Source: Sulfurovum sp. (lineage in GTDB: Bacteria > Campylobacterota > Campylobacteria > Campylobacterales > Sulfurovaceae). From it: 38,549 nt of DNA. The stretch is taken from contig NVUY01000012.1 in NCBI GenBank assembly GCA_002733215.1, forward strand, positions 26,230 to 64,778, given 5' to 3'. Below the pieces are notes generated by a model, which worked only from the letters and a program-made list of their open reading frames with translations, ran no database searches and was not told where the DNA came from. Each line of letters starts with the position of its first letter. Position 1 is the first letter of the stretch. Of the stretch, positions 31,332 through 38,549 are shown one piece after another. Made by a program: the position numbers and the translations under genes.

Positions 31332-31363
31332 TAGTATATGTACATATACTAGTACATATACTA
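31332..31363. promoter_or_regulatory. yefM-yoeB operator
   Basis: TAGTATATGTACATATACTA (31332-31351) is a perfect 20-bp palindrome centred on TGTACA. A second, imperfect repeat, TAGTACATATACTA, follows at 31350-31363. A long palindrome with TGTACA core plus a shorter repeat is the known arrangement of YefM-YoeB operators. Confidence 0.85.
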
Positions 31364-31446
31364 TTAAATAGGACTTAAGGTTCTATATTTTTTATTTGCT
31401 TCTGTGTATTCCATCATAGCAACATCGCCATCTGAGTTATCAAAGG

Positions 31447-31818
31447 CTACCTTCGTCTCATAGATCTGCCAGATGATCTATTCATTGATCTGCCGGACGA
31501 TCTATTCATGGATCGTGATGGCATCGTTGAAGGCCGCCCGGCTGATGGTCTGCCTGGTCTTGCTGTAGGGTTTGAAGGTCTTGGTCTATGAGATCCGCCT
31601 GGTCTGTTTGGTCTATTTGGAGGTCTATATCTTCCACCATAAGATCCTCCTCTATAATATCCACCGCCATAGCCATAAGAAGGGTACCCATAGCCGCCAT
31701 AAACACCATGTCCACCATATCCACCATATCCTACAGATGTATATGTTGTGCACCCTGTCATAAAAGGAGTAACCAGTACGGCAAAAGCAGTTAAGGAAAT
31801 TTTCATCATTTTAGACAT
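31447..31818 (-). CDS. Gly/Tyr- and Arg/Ser-rich lipoprotein
   Basis: A 123-residue protein from the ATG at 31818, nine bases after a GGAGG site. The ATG at 31824 overlaps the upstream stop but sits only three bases from the site. The lipobox is TGCT (FMTGCTT). The mature part is YGGYGGHGVYGGYGYPSYGY and similar, then a proline/arginine-rich stretch and two copies of MNRSSGRS before the end. The composition suggests a disordered, cationic, surface or cell-wall-associated lipoprotein. No family recognised. It is coupled to the VOC-type lipoprotein gene upstream. Confidence 0.68.
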   Translation of the reverse strand: MSKMMKISLTAFAVLVTPFMTGCTTYTSVGYGGYGGHGVYGGYGYPSYGYGGGYYRGGSYGGRYRPPNRPNRPGGSHRPRPSNPTARPGRPSAGRPSTMPSRSMNRSSGRSMNRSSGRSMRRR

Positions 31819-31820
31819 GA

Positions 31821-32726
31821 TCATTTCCCTCCTTTCGCAGCAGAATCAGACCAATACTGTAAGATCAATATGGCACCTACATTATCAGAGATGATGGCAA
31901 CATTCCCATTATGGAAGACCTTGGATGGAGTAACTAAGATATCACCGCCTAACTCTTCTACTTTTTTAGTTGACCTTGCAAGGTTGTCAACTCTGACTAC
32001 TGGTACCCAACGTGTTTTTATTTCACCTTCTGAAACCATTGAGACATCTCTGATCCCTGCACGCCATTTACCTTTAGATTTTAAAATACGATATCTATCT
32101 CGCACTTCCGAAGTACCATAAGTACCCAACTTACGATAAAAAGCATCACTTTTAGCAGGGTCTTTTGACCAAAGTTCATTCCAAAGCCAATCACCTATCT
32201 TTGCTTCTCTGTCTAAAGGGTCACCCTCTTTAGCACGTAAAAGTACCAGGTGTGCACCTTGTGCATCACTCACTAAAGCACCTCTGCCTCGCATTTTCAT
32301 ATCAAGCGGACCTTTAAGGACTTTACCGTTTTTGGCTTTTACATAAACCAAAGCTTTATCTACATTTTTAACTGAAAGTGTAGGCAACCAAACAGCTGCA
32401 GACTTCTCTTTTGCTGTAACCTGCATCATACCGCCGATTAATTTTCCACGATTATAAATACTGATATAATCATCTTTCTCATCAAATGTCCAAGCAAAAA
32501 GTCCTGAGTAAAATTCTTTGGCAGCAGAAATATCATCTGTCAAAAGGTCATGCCATACGAACTTTCCTGAGTAATATTTATGTGTTGCACTCTTTGTGAT
32601 AGCAGGCAGTGATAACTTCTCCTGTTCAGGTGCCGGTGTCTTTACACCTGTGCAACCTATCAAGAGTAAGGAAACCAACAGTATCGATCCACTTGTGATC
32701 CACTTGTATTTGATTGTTTTGTGCAT
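31821..32726 (-). CDS. VOC (glyoxalase-like) superfamily lipoprotein
   Basis: A 301-residue protein with a lipoprotein signal (ILLVSLLLIGCTG). Two VOC-type modules follow: residues ~52-165 (FVWHDLLTDDISAAKEFYSG, ending ALVSDAQGAHLVLL) and residues ~175-290 (WLWNELWSKDPAKSDAFYRK, ending VAIISDNVGAILILQ). VOC enzymes use metal-supported chemistry on small molecules, but several ligand positions cannot be judged here. A lipid-anchored VOC protein is unusual. It is cotranscribed with the Gly/Tyr-rich lipoprotein. The leader carries the GAGGTCCCCTA block. Confidence 0.85.
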   Translation of the reverse strand: MHKTIKYKWITSGSILLVSLLLIGCTGVKTPAPEQEKLSLPAITKSATHKYYSGKFVWHDLLTDDISAAKEFYSGLFAWTFDEKDDYISIYNRGKLIGGMMQVTAKEKSAAVWLPTLSVKNVDKALVYVKAKNGKVLKGPLDMKMRGRGALVSDAQGAHLVLLRAKEGDPLDREAKIGDWLWNELWSKDPAKSDAFYRKLGTYGTSEVRDRYRILKSKGKWRAGIRDVSMVSEGEIKTRWVPVVRVDNLARSTKKVEELGGDILVTPSKVFHNGNVAIISDNVGAILILQYWSDSAAKGGK

Positions 32727-32764
32727 TTTTCACATCCTTTTATCTATTTTACCCTAAAACACTA

Positions 32765-32775
32765 TAGGGGACCTC
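32765..32775 (-). promoter_or_regulatory. GAGGTCCCCTA leader motif, copy 2
   Basis: Same 11 bases and strand as the block at 21692-21702, here 38 bases before the VOC lipoprotein start and directly after the PPK2 gene. Confidence 0.3.
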
Positions 32776-32797
32776 TAAGCTCTCTTCAGGTTTTTTG

Positions 32798-33583
32798 TTA
32801 AAACTTTTCGGGAACTATATGATAGTTATAGCTTAGCGGCTTGTATTTATTTTTCTTCATTTTTTTAATTTTAGGCTTTTTAAAAGGTATAGCTTCATAA
32901 GGAATTTGACTGAGCAGATGTGAAATACAATTAAGTCTGGCACTTTTTTTATTGTCTGAATTAACCACGAACCATGGGGCATGTTTGCTATCTGTCGCTA
33001 AAAACATTTTATCTTTTGCTTCACTATATTTATCCCACAGTTCCTGTGCTTGTAGATCCATAGGACTTAGCTTCCAATGTTTACGAGGGTCCTCAATTCT
33101 TTTTTTCAAACGCTTTACCTGAACTTCCTGGCTCACGTCAAACCAGTATTTGATCAAGATTATGTCATCATCAACAATAGCCTGCTCAACAGTTGGTGTA
33201 CCTTTTAGAAAATGATAATACTCTTTCTCTGTGCAAAAGCCCATCACTCGCTCAACACCGGCTCTGTTATACCAAGACCGGTCAAAAATAGTAATTTCAC
33301 CTGCAGCAGGAAAACGTTCAATATAACGCTGATAATACATTTGTGTCTTTTGACGTTCTGACGGAGCAGGCAGGGCATTGACCTGGAAGATCCGTGGACT
33401 TACCCGCTCAAGAATTCGCTTGATCACACCCCCTTTACCTGCTGTATCACGCCCTTCAAATACAATGATAACTCTCTTACCTTCCCGCTTTACCCAATTT
33501 TGAAGCTTGCATAGTTCTACTTGAAGTTTATATAACTCTTTTTCATATTTTTTATTGCTAAGTTTTTTATTGTTTGTTGACAC
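32798..33583 (-). CDS. ppk2: polyphosphate kinase 2
   Basis: A 261-residue class I (single-domain) PPK2. Walker A is GRDTAGKGG (44-52). ERVSPRIFQVNALPAPSERQ, FDRSWYNRAGVERVMGFC (Walker B with DRSWYNR) and the lid KRIEDPRKHWKLSPMD follow. The family transfers phosphate between polyphosphate and nucleotides, usually making ADP or GDP into the triphosphate. The protein is cytoplasmic and the key residues are all present. It lies downstream of the YegS-like kinase gene with a 69-base gap that includes a hairpin (TTGCCCTT and AAGGGCAA) at the end of that gene. Confidence 0.95.
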   Translation of the reverse strand: MSTNNKKLSNKKYEKELYKLQVELCKLQNWVKREGKRVIIVFEGRDTAGKGGVIKRILERVSPRIFQVNALPAPSERQKTQMYYQRYIERFPAAGEITIFDRSWYNRAGVERVMGFCTEKEYYHFLKGTPTVEQAIVDDDIILIKYWFDVSQEVQVKRLKKRIEDPRKHWKLSPMDLQAQELWDKYSEAKDKMFLATDSKHAPWFVVNSDNKKSARLNCISHLLSQIPYEAIPFKKPKIKKMKKNKYKPLSYNYHIVPEKF

Positions 33584-33652
33584 AATTATTTCCTTTTTTA
33601 GCTTATTTTTTTCAATTCAAATGGAGAATGCGAAGCGGAGGCTCCTTGCCCT

Positions 33653-34543
33653 TTACTTGAGACAAGGGCAATCACTTGGCAGTACAAGATCTATGGCAGC
33701 CGGTACGATCTCAAAACGGATCTTTTTATTCTCATAAGGTTCACCGTCAAGATTGACAGGGATGATCTCTTCGGACTCACTCTCAATCCAAGGGGTTTTA
33801 AAATACTTAATATACCGACCATCCTGCGTCGGGTTTTTCACTTCATCCAAAAATTGTGCGATATCTGCACCTAAAACCTCTTTTATGATCAAGACATCAA
33901 GCAGACCGTCATTAATGAATGCCTCCGGAGCAAGTACCTGCCCTCCTCCTGCCTGTTTTCCATTACATATAGCAGCGAGCACACTTGACTCTTCAGATTC
34001 AAATTCTGGGGTCTTTACTTTGGCAGTATAAGGGGTAAAATTGAGGGCTTTTATCAAACCAGTGAGTGTATAGGCACCGCCGCCTAAAAAGTTTTTAAGG
34101 GCTACGGGTGTCTCTGCTGTGACTTTCGCCCCAAATCCTCCTGTTGCGATGTTCACAAAGTGTCTGTCATTGGCTTTGGCAATGTCGATGGACGTTGTCT
34201 TTCCGGAAACAGCCAAACGCAAAGCTTCCAAACTGTCGATAGGAATCTTACATGCGCTTGCAAAGTCATTGGCGGTACCAAGTGGCAAGATCGCCAGTTC
34301 CGGTCTTTGCTCTCTGGGGAGTTTAGCCATGGCATCTACTATTTCATTGACAGAGCCGTCTCCTCCGCCGACCACCAAACGCTTTATGCCATCAGTGATG
34401 GCTTCATTTACAAAATGCTCCATATCACCGTATTCATAAGTGACTCGGACTTCAACACCCTCTACCTCTTCACGTAAGGTTGAAATAGCTGAGCGGACGG
34501 AATCATAGCTTGCTTTTTTCCCGTTGAGTATGATACGGATCAT
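33653..34543 (-). CDS. YegS/diacylglycerol kinase-family lipid kinase
   Basis: A 296-residue protein with the DAGK catalytic fold: VVGGGDGSVNEIVDA (GGGDGS at 59-64), ILPLGTANDFA, and FVNIATGGFGAKVTAETP. The C-terminal beta-sandwich has VLAAICNGKQAGGGQVLAPE and VNLDGEP. These cytosolic kinases phosphorylate lipid headgroups such as phosphatidylglycerol or diacylglycerol at the membrane. It is the last gene of a run of small envelope-protein genes and starts nine bases after the upstream one. Confidence 0.93.
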   Translation of the reverse strand: MIRIILNGKKASYDSVRSAISTLREEVEGVEVRVTYEYGDMEHFVNEAITDGIKRLVVGGGDGSVNEIVDAMAKLPREQRPELAILPLGTANDFASACKIPIDSLEALRLAVSGKTTSIDIAKANDRHFVNIATGGFGAKVTAETPVALKNFLGGGAYTLTGLIKALNFTPYTAKVKTPEFESEESSVLAAICNGKQAGGGQVLAPEAFINDGLLDVLIIKEVLGADIAQFLDEVKNPTQDGRYIKYFKTPWIESESEEIIPVNLDGEPYENKKIRFEIVPAAIDLVLPSDCPCLK

Positions 34544-34552
34544 ATACTTCCT

Positions 34553-35035
34553 TTACCTTTTTTTATTTAGATCGATCAAAGTCGTGATAATAGGCATGAC
34601 TTTCTTGATCCCGAAAGCATCACCTGTTGTAAACGAATCGACAGTGCGTTTTACTTTTTTAACAGAGCTTGTAAACTCAGAGACATTTTGTTTCACTTCA
34701 TCAATGTCTGTCGAAATTTGTCCCCAGGCAAAATCACGTATCTCTTCTATGGACTCTGCTTCTGCTCCTCTGTCTTGTCGGGAAGCGATAGTAAAGAACA
34801 GTAGGGCTGCCAATAAATTAATACCGGACAGTATCGCTGCTGATTCAAGATTGCTGTAGCGTGTTTCAAGATAAAGAAAAACCGTGACATTTAACATGAT
34901 CAAACTTACAAGCACTGCCAAAAGTCCAACAGCAACCCATACAGTCTGTCGACTTTTCTTACGCATTTCCAAACTTAAAAGTGCTTTTTCACTCTTGATC
35001 AGAAGTTTCATCTTCGCATTAAAATCTTCACTCAT
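34553..35035 (-). CDS. two-segment membrane protein, holin-superfamily-III-like
   Basis: A 160-residue protein from the ATG at 35035, six bases after AAGGA; a GTG just before it overlaps the upstream stop. A charged lead is followed by two membrane segments (VWVAVGLLAVLVSLIMLNVTVFLYL and AAILSGINLLAALLFFTIASR). The tail is a helical, coiled-coil-prone region (IDEVKQNVSEFTSSVKKVKR). This plan recalls YqjE-like proteins. Coupling with the DUF883-like gene supports that reading, because yqjD and yqjE are paired elsewhere. The function is unknown. Confidence 0.6.
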   Translation of the reverse strand: MSEDFNAKMKLLIKSEKALLSLEMRKKSRQTVWVAVGLLAVLVSLIMLNVTVFLYLETRYSNLESAAILSGINLLAALLFFTIASRQDRGAEAESIEEIRDFAWGQISTDIDEVKQNVSEFTSSVKKVKRTVDSFTTGDAFGIKKVMPIITTLIDLNKKR

Positions 35036-35037
35036 CA

Positions 35038-35361
35038 CTAATCCTTTTCCAGTGCTCGCCCGAAAGCTGCACCCAATGCAAAAAGTACCACCGCCGCTAC
35101 AGGCGAGAGGTTCTCATAATCTTTTTTAATGCTATGGAGAAGTTCATGTATACCGTCTTTGGCATCCATTTTTGCCTCGTCTACGGATCCCATAATCTCT
35201 TCTGCTTTCTCTTCTGCTTCTTCAAGTGCATGTTGTCGTGCTTCTTCAGCTTTTATCTCTTCTGTTGCTTCTTGTTTTTCTCTTTCTTCTTTTTGTTTTC
35301 TAAGTGCTTCCACCTCTATACGAAGCATATCGAGTTCCTGATGCATGGTCATTTTAGCCAT
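35038..35361 (-). CDS. coiled-coil protein with C-terminal anchor, YqjD/DUF883-like
   Basis: A 107-residue protein from the ATG at 35361, which has a GGAG site and lies inside the end of the AI-2E gene. It has a long charged coiled coil (ELDMLRIEVEALRKQKEERE onward) and a short C-terminal hydrophobic anchor, LSPVAAVVLFALGAAFGRAL, with small-residue packing as in DUF883/ElaB/YqjD proteins. Those bind ribosomes at the inner membrane in stationary phase in E. coli. Similarity is in overall plan only. Confidence 0.6.
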   Translation of the reverse strand: MAKMTMHQELDMLRIEVEALRKQKEEREKQEATEEIKAEEARQHALEEAEEKAEEIMGSVDEAKMDAKDGIHELLHSIKKDYENLSPVAAVVLFALGAAFGRALEKD

Positions 35362-36451
35362 CACTATTCTCCTTTTCTTTTATGTTTTCTTCTTTTACAG
35401 AAGTAACCTTTAGAGGTTCTTTCTCATAATCACTCAGCAAAATAGACAGCCATTCTGTCTCTTTATATTGAGAAAATATAAACTGCACTATCATGGTAAG
35501 CGGTACAGAGAGTATCATCCCTGCCGGACCAAATATCCATCCCCAAAATGTCATGGAAAGGAAGATGACCAAGGCAGAAAGCCCCAACCCTTTTCCCATT
35601 ATCTTTGGTTCAAGAATGTTCCCCACTATCATATTTATAAGCACATACCCTGTCGCTACCCACATGGCTGTCATTACACCTTGGTCGATGAATGCCATAA
35701 TCACAGGAGGCACAGCAGCGATGATTGAGCCGATCACCGGGATAAAATTTAAAAAGAATGCCAGTGTTGCCCAAAGGTAGGCATAATTGACATCATAAAA
35801 CCACAAAACCACAAAAACACTCACTCCAGTGAGTAGACTGGTCTTCACCTTAATGAGAAAATAGGTTTTAATCTTCTCAATGATTTTAAGCATATCTTCC
35901 ATATTACTATCATAAGTCTGCGTGATTTTCATCATTTTATTGTAGAAGAGCTGAGACTCCATAAGCATAAAAGCAACCATAAAGAAGATGAGGAAGATAT
36001 TGGAAAATTGACTTCCTGCCTGAGAAAAAAGGTTTTTTATAATATCGCTCACATTACTTTTACTAAGCATTTCCTGCAACTCAGTTTGTGTGATCTGTAT
36101 GCCTATGCCTTGCATAAAATGAGAAAATTTTACAAGACTGGCAGAGAATTGTCCTTTGGTCTGCTGAAAATTATTGGCAAAATCTCTCACTTCTTCCCCG
36201 ATATACCCACCCAGTATTATGGTCGGAATGAGTGAGATGAAAATAAGAACCATCAGGGAAAGCACTTTAGGGATATGTTTACGTTCCAGATAATTAAGTA
36301 GAGGAGAGAGCACAATAGCAATTGCTATGGCAATGAGCAGAGGCACCACAAGCTCTGATGCATACTTGAGTACCAGCATAATGATGGACAGAAAAGCCCA
36401 AAACATCAAAAGCTGATTGACCGGCCAGATCTTCTGCCTATTTTCTTTCAT
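35354..36451 (-). CDS. AI-2E family transporter (PerM-like)
   Basis: A 365-residue protein with about eight membrane segments and the family pattern: LLMFWAFLSIIMLVLKYASE then LVVPLLIAIAIAIVLSPLLN at the start, a soluble insertion at residues ~90-150, and the later FFLNFIPVIGSIIAAVPPVI, VGNILEPKIMGKGLGLSALV and FGPAGMILSVPLTMIVQFIF. Some family members export autoinducer-2 and others act as sodium/proton antiporters; the substrate here is unknown. It follows the helical-protein gene after 12 bases and overlaps the coiled-coil gene. Confidence 0.93.
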   Translation of the reverse strand: MKENRQKIWPVNQLLMFWAFLSIIMLVLKYASELVVPLLIAIAIAIVLSPLLNYLERKHIPKVLSLMVLIFISLIPTIILGGYIGEEVRDFANNFQQTKGQFSASLVKFSHFMQGIGIQITQTELQEMLSKSNVSDIIKNLFSQAGSQFSNIFLIFFMVAFMLMESQLFYNKMMKITQTYDSNMEDMLKIIEKIKTYFLIKVKTSLLTGVSVFVVLWFYDVNYAYLWATLAFFLNFIPVIGSIIAAVPPVIMAFIDQGVMTAMWVATGYVLINMIVGNILEPKIMGKGLGLSALVIFLSMTFWGWIFGPAGMILSVPLTMIVQFIFSQYKETEWLSILLSDYEKEPLKVTSVKEENIKEKENSDG

Positions 36452-36463
36452 ATTTATGTTTGA

Positions 36464-36760
36464 TTAAAAAAGTTTTTTGATCTTGCCGTAAGCGTCTTTA
36501 AGCTCACCTGCTGCAAGTGTCAATGCCGTATCAACATCTTCTTTTGAATCAGCATCAATCCCGAGTTCAGCCGCAGCTTTAAGTTCAGATGCACTGTCTC
36601 CGGCGATATCTCCCATTTTTTTCAGCTTTGTTTTTAAGTCATCATAGGCAGGTTCCAATTTTTTCAGTTCATCTCTAGCTTCTGCAGCACCAAGGTTTGC
36701 TTTCAGTGTCAACTCATCTTTAAGCTGACTCAGTTCGTTTAGTAGTGTTTCTGTATTCAT
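36464..36760 (-). CDS. small helical protein
   Basis: A 98-residue all-helical, charged protein (NTETLLNELSQLKDELTLKA, then LGAAEARDELKKLEPAYDDL) without signal or membrane segment. The ATG at 36760 is preceded by AAAGGA six bases away; an ATG at 36796 lacks one. The pattern of heptad-like Leu and Ala recalls small stress-type helical proteins, but I recognise no family. It lies between the third sulfatase and the AI-2E permease, all in one direction. Confidence 0.65.
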   Translation of the reverse strand: MNTETLLNELSQLKDELTLKANLGAAEARDELKKLEPAYDDLKTKLKKMGDIAGDSASELKAAAELGIDADSKEDVDTALTLAAGELKDAYGKIKKLF

Positions 36761-36804
36761 TTTTATTCCTTTGTCTAGTTTCTTGGGGCATTCCATAAAA
36801 TAGT

Positions 36805-38361
36805 TTAATTGTTTGTCGGCTCCGTCATACTCTTCATCACTTGATCAAGACTGAAACTCGCTGCCTTCATACGTGGAGGATACTCTTTAAATGTACTTAG
36901 GAACTTTCCAACATATGCCTGTGCAGGGACAAGTAAGAATGCACGATCAAGCATCCAGTCATAATAGGTATTTGAAGTAATAGTTGCCTCTTCATATGGG
37001 TCAGCACGTAAATTCAAAATGAGTGGCATACGAAGTGGCGTAAATGGATTTGCCCATACACCTAATGTACCTGCCATACGTTGTTCCATAAAGATGAGTT
37101 TCCAAGGACCGTAACGCATAGCCGTTAAATCACCATCATCAGAGAAATAAAATACTTCTTTTCTTGGACTTTCTACTTTATCTGGATTTTGTAAATGTTC
37201 CAGCATATTGTATCCGTCTAGATGAACCTTATACTCTCTACCATTTGCTGTAGATTTATATCCATCAAGTAAGTCCGCTTTTATGTCTGTTTTACCCGCT
37301 ACGGCAAGAAGTGTTGGGAAAAAGTCCATACCACGCACAATGCCATTCGTTACAGAGTTCGCTTTTATATGTCCAGGCCATCTTACAAGTGCCGGCACTC
37401 TCCAACCACCTTCCCAGTTTGTATTTTTCTCAGATCTAAATGGTGAAGCTGCCGCATCTGGCCAAGTATTTTTATGTGCTCCGTTGTCTGTTGAGTAAAA
37501 TACAAAGGTATCATCTGCTACTTTAAGTTTATCAAGAGTATCAAGTAGTTGTCCTACATGTCTGTCGTGTTCTATCATACCATCTGCATAGTTGTTCACA
37601 CCGGAGATACCTTGATTCTCTTTTTTCACATGGGTTCTAAAGTGCATTCTTGTACCATTCCACCATACAAAGAAAGGCTTTTTGGCTGCTGCTTGACGCT
37701 CCATAAAGTCAATAGCCGCTGCTACTGTCTCATCATCTATAGTTTCCATACGTTTTTTCGTTAAAGGACCTGTGTCTTCTATTTTCCCATCTGCTTTAGA
37801 GTGGATGACACCGCGAGGACCGAACTTTTTGAGAAATGCAGGGTCTTTTGGATAATCCACATTTTCAGGTTCTTCTTCTGCATTAAGATGATAAAGGTTT
37901 CCTAAAAATTCATCAAAACCGTGATTGGTCGGAAGCATCTCATCTCTATCACCCAAGTGATTTTTACCAAACTGACCCGTAGCATAGCCTTGATCTTTCA
38001 ACAGTTCAGCGATTGTAGGATCTTTTTCAGAGATACCCTGTTTTGCCCCAGGAAGACCTACTTTTGAAAGTCCTGTTCGTAGCACTGACTGCCCTAAAAT
38101 AAATGTTGAACGCCCTGCTGTACAAGACTGTTCACCATAATAATCGGTAAACAATAACCCTTCATCGGCTATTCTGTCAATGTTTGGTGTTTTGTAGCCC
38201 ATCATTCCTCTTGTGTACGCAGAGATGTTTGATTGACCAATGTCATCTCCCCATATTACCAAGATATTTGGCTTGGCAGCTGCCATAAGTTGTGTAGGTA
38301 TCACTGTTGCAGTAAAACCAAGACTTAGAGCCAATAACAATTTTGAAGTTGTTTTTTTCAT
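36805..38361 (-). CDS. periplasmic arylsulfatase with CTAGR maturation motif
   Basis: A 518-residue protein with a signal peptide (LLLALSLGFTATVIPTQLMA). The sulfatase set is IWGDDIGQSN for metal binding, CTAGR as the Cys-type maturation site, GKNHLGD, STDNGAH and FRSEKNTNWEGGWRVPALVR. The maturation motif has Ala in place of the more usual Pro. It differs clearly from the tandem pair at 16690-21185, having other N- and C-terminal parts, so it is a separate subfamily. An AAAGGAAAAG site lies before the start. The family hydrolyses sulfate esters after formylglycine formation. Confidence 0.94.
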   Translation of the reverse strand: MKKTTSKLLLALSLGFTATVIPTQLMAAAKPNILVIWGDDIGQSNISAYTRGMMGYKTPNIDRIADEGLLFTDYYGEQSCTAGRSTFILGQSVLRTGLSKVGLPGAKQGISEKDPTIAELLKDQGYATGQFGKNHLGDRDEMLPTNHGFDEFLGNLYHLNAEEEPENVDYPKDPAFLKKFGPRGVIHSKADGKIEDTGPLTKKRMETIDDETVAAAIDFMERQAAAKKPFFVWWNGTRMHFRTHVKKENQGISGVNNYADGMIEHDRHVGQLLDTLDKLKVADDTFVFYSTDNGAHKNTWPDAAASPFRSEKNTNWEGGWRVPALVRWPGHIKANSVTNGIVRGMDFFPTLLAVAGKTDIKADLLDGYKSTANGREYKVHLDGYNMLEHLQNPDKVESPRKEVFYFSDDGDLTAMRYGPWKLIFMEQRMAGTLGVWANPFTPLRMPLILNLRADPYEEATITSNTYYDWMLDRAFLLVPAQAYVGKFLSTFKEYPPRMKAASFSLDQVMKSMTEPTNN

Positions 38362-38390
38362 GATTCTTTTCCTTTTAAATTTGATAGTTC

Positions 38391-38419
38391 ATATCAATGA
38401 TACCATAAAAAACTGTCAA
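38391..38419 (-). promoter_or_regulatory. sigma70-type promoter of the third sulfatase
   Basis: TTGACA (-35, 38414-38419) and TGATAT (-10, 38391-38396), separated by 17 bases, lie 30 bases upstream of the sulfatase start. Both boxes are near consensus. Confidence 0.65.
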
Positions 38420-38432
38420 AAAAAAGGGGGGG
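38418..38432. repeat. homopolymer pair A8-G7 at the -35 edge
   Basis: Eight A followed by seven G on the plus strand. On the coding strand this is C7-T8 running into the TTGACA of the sulfatase promoter. It is a site prone to slippage. Confidence 0.6.
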
Positions 38433-38437
38433 ACATT

Positions 38438-38544
38438 GCCATTAAGTTAAGGATTGTTTCCATACAAGGAGCAGGGACTTTAGTCCCGTAAAGACGGGAT
38501 TGAAATCCCTACTCCAAGAAAAGATTTACTCTTAACTTAATGGC
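38438..38544. mobile_element. palindromic MITE/REP-like element, copy 2
   Basis: A 107-base element with 14-bp perfect inverted ends, GCCATTAAGTTAAG (38438-38451) and CTTAACTTAATGGC (38531-38544). Inside is a hairpin of GGGACTTTAGTCCCG (38474-38488) with CGGGATTGAAATCCC (38495-38509), 12 of 15 pairs matching. GGAG and CTCC flank it. The ends match copy 1 at 14111-14212, while the core differs in sequence but keeps the GGAGCA-hairpin design. Confidence 0.7.
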
Positions 38545-38549
38545 GTTGC

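Overview
The window reads as a chromosomal segment of a Campylobacterota bacterium, most likely a Sulfurovum- or Sulfurimonas-like marine chemolithotroph. This rests on AT-rich, tightly packed genes with short overlaps, multiheme cytochrome and molybdoenzyme genes, and overall protein style. The assignment is an inference from protein character, not from a marker gene; no rRNA or tRNA gene was seen.

Layout. (1) 1-4.5 kb: the 3' part of a PAS/GGDEF/EAL signalling gene broken by a one-base frameshift, then a convergent pair of cell-wall sugar enzymes (NamZ-type DUF1343 and a GH20 hexosaminidase). The GH20 gene lies at the end of a leftward run headed by a MazEF-type toxin-antitoxin pair and a small membrane protein. 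(2) 5.3-10.1 kb: a leftward run of octaheme cytochrome c (with TPRs), HlyD-like periplasmic adaptor and cytoplasmic-type molybdopterin oxidoreductase. (3) 10.2-15.5 kb: a defence/toxin island with hipBA, a DUF4172-Fic protein, brnTA and a DUF4143 AAA ATPase. Several have clear palindromic operators. The island also holds gene relics and a palindromic MITE-like element. (4) 15.6-21.2 kb: an AraC regulator divergent from arylsulfatase, periplasmic binding protein and arylsulfatase, a candidate organosulfate scavenging or sensing module. A second, diverged AraC tail survives as a remnant beyond the ATPase. (5) 21.3-30.8 kb: a proline-rich secreted protein, an M16 peptidase and a complete moxR-DUF58-DUF4381-batA-batB-TPR-batD operon. 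The BatB protein has lost its MIDAS aspartate. (6) 30.8-33.6 kb: yefM-yoeB with a textbook TGTACA operator, two lipoproteins and PPK2. (7) 33.6-38.5 kb: YegS-like lipid kinase, small envelope proteins, AI-2E family permease, a helical stress-type protein and a third, distinct arylsulfatase. The promoter of that sulfatase abuts a poly-C/poly-T tract and a second copy of the MITE-like element.

How it fits together. Three formylglycine-type sulfatases with signal peptides, one under apparent AraC control beside an orphan binding protein, suggest periplasmic use of sulfate esters. No sulfatase-maturation enzyme is in the window. The Bat operon, envelope kinase and permease genes suggest envelope upkeep. 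The 10-15.6 kb island is the accessory, insertion-prone part. The best candidates for something new are the sulfatase module, the DUF4143 ATPase with its 18-bp inverted repeat, and the repeat family shared between 14.1 and 38.4 kb.
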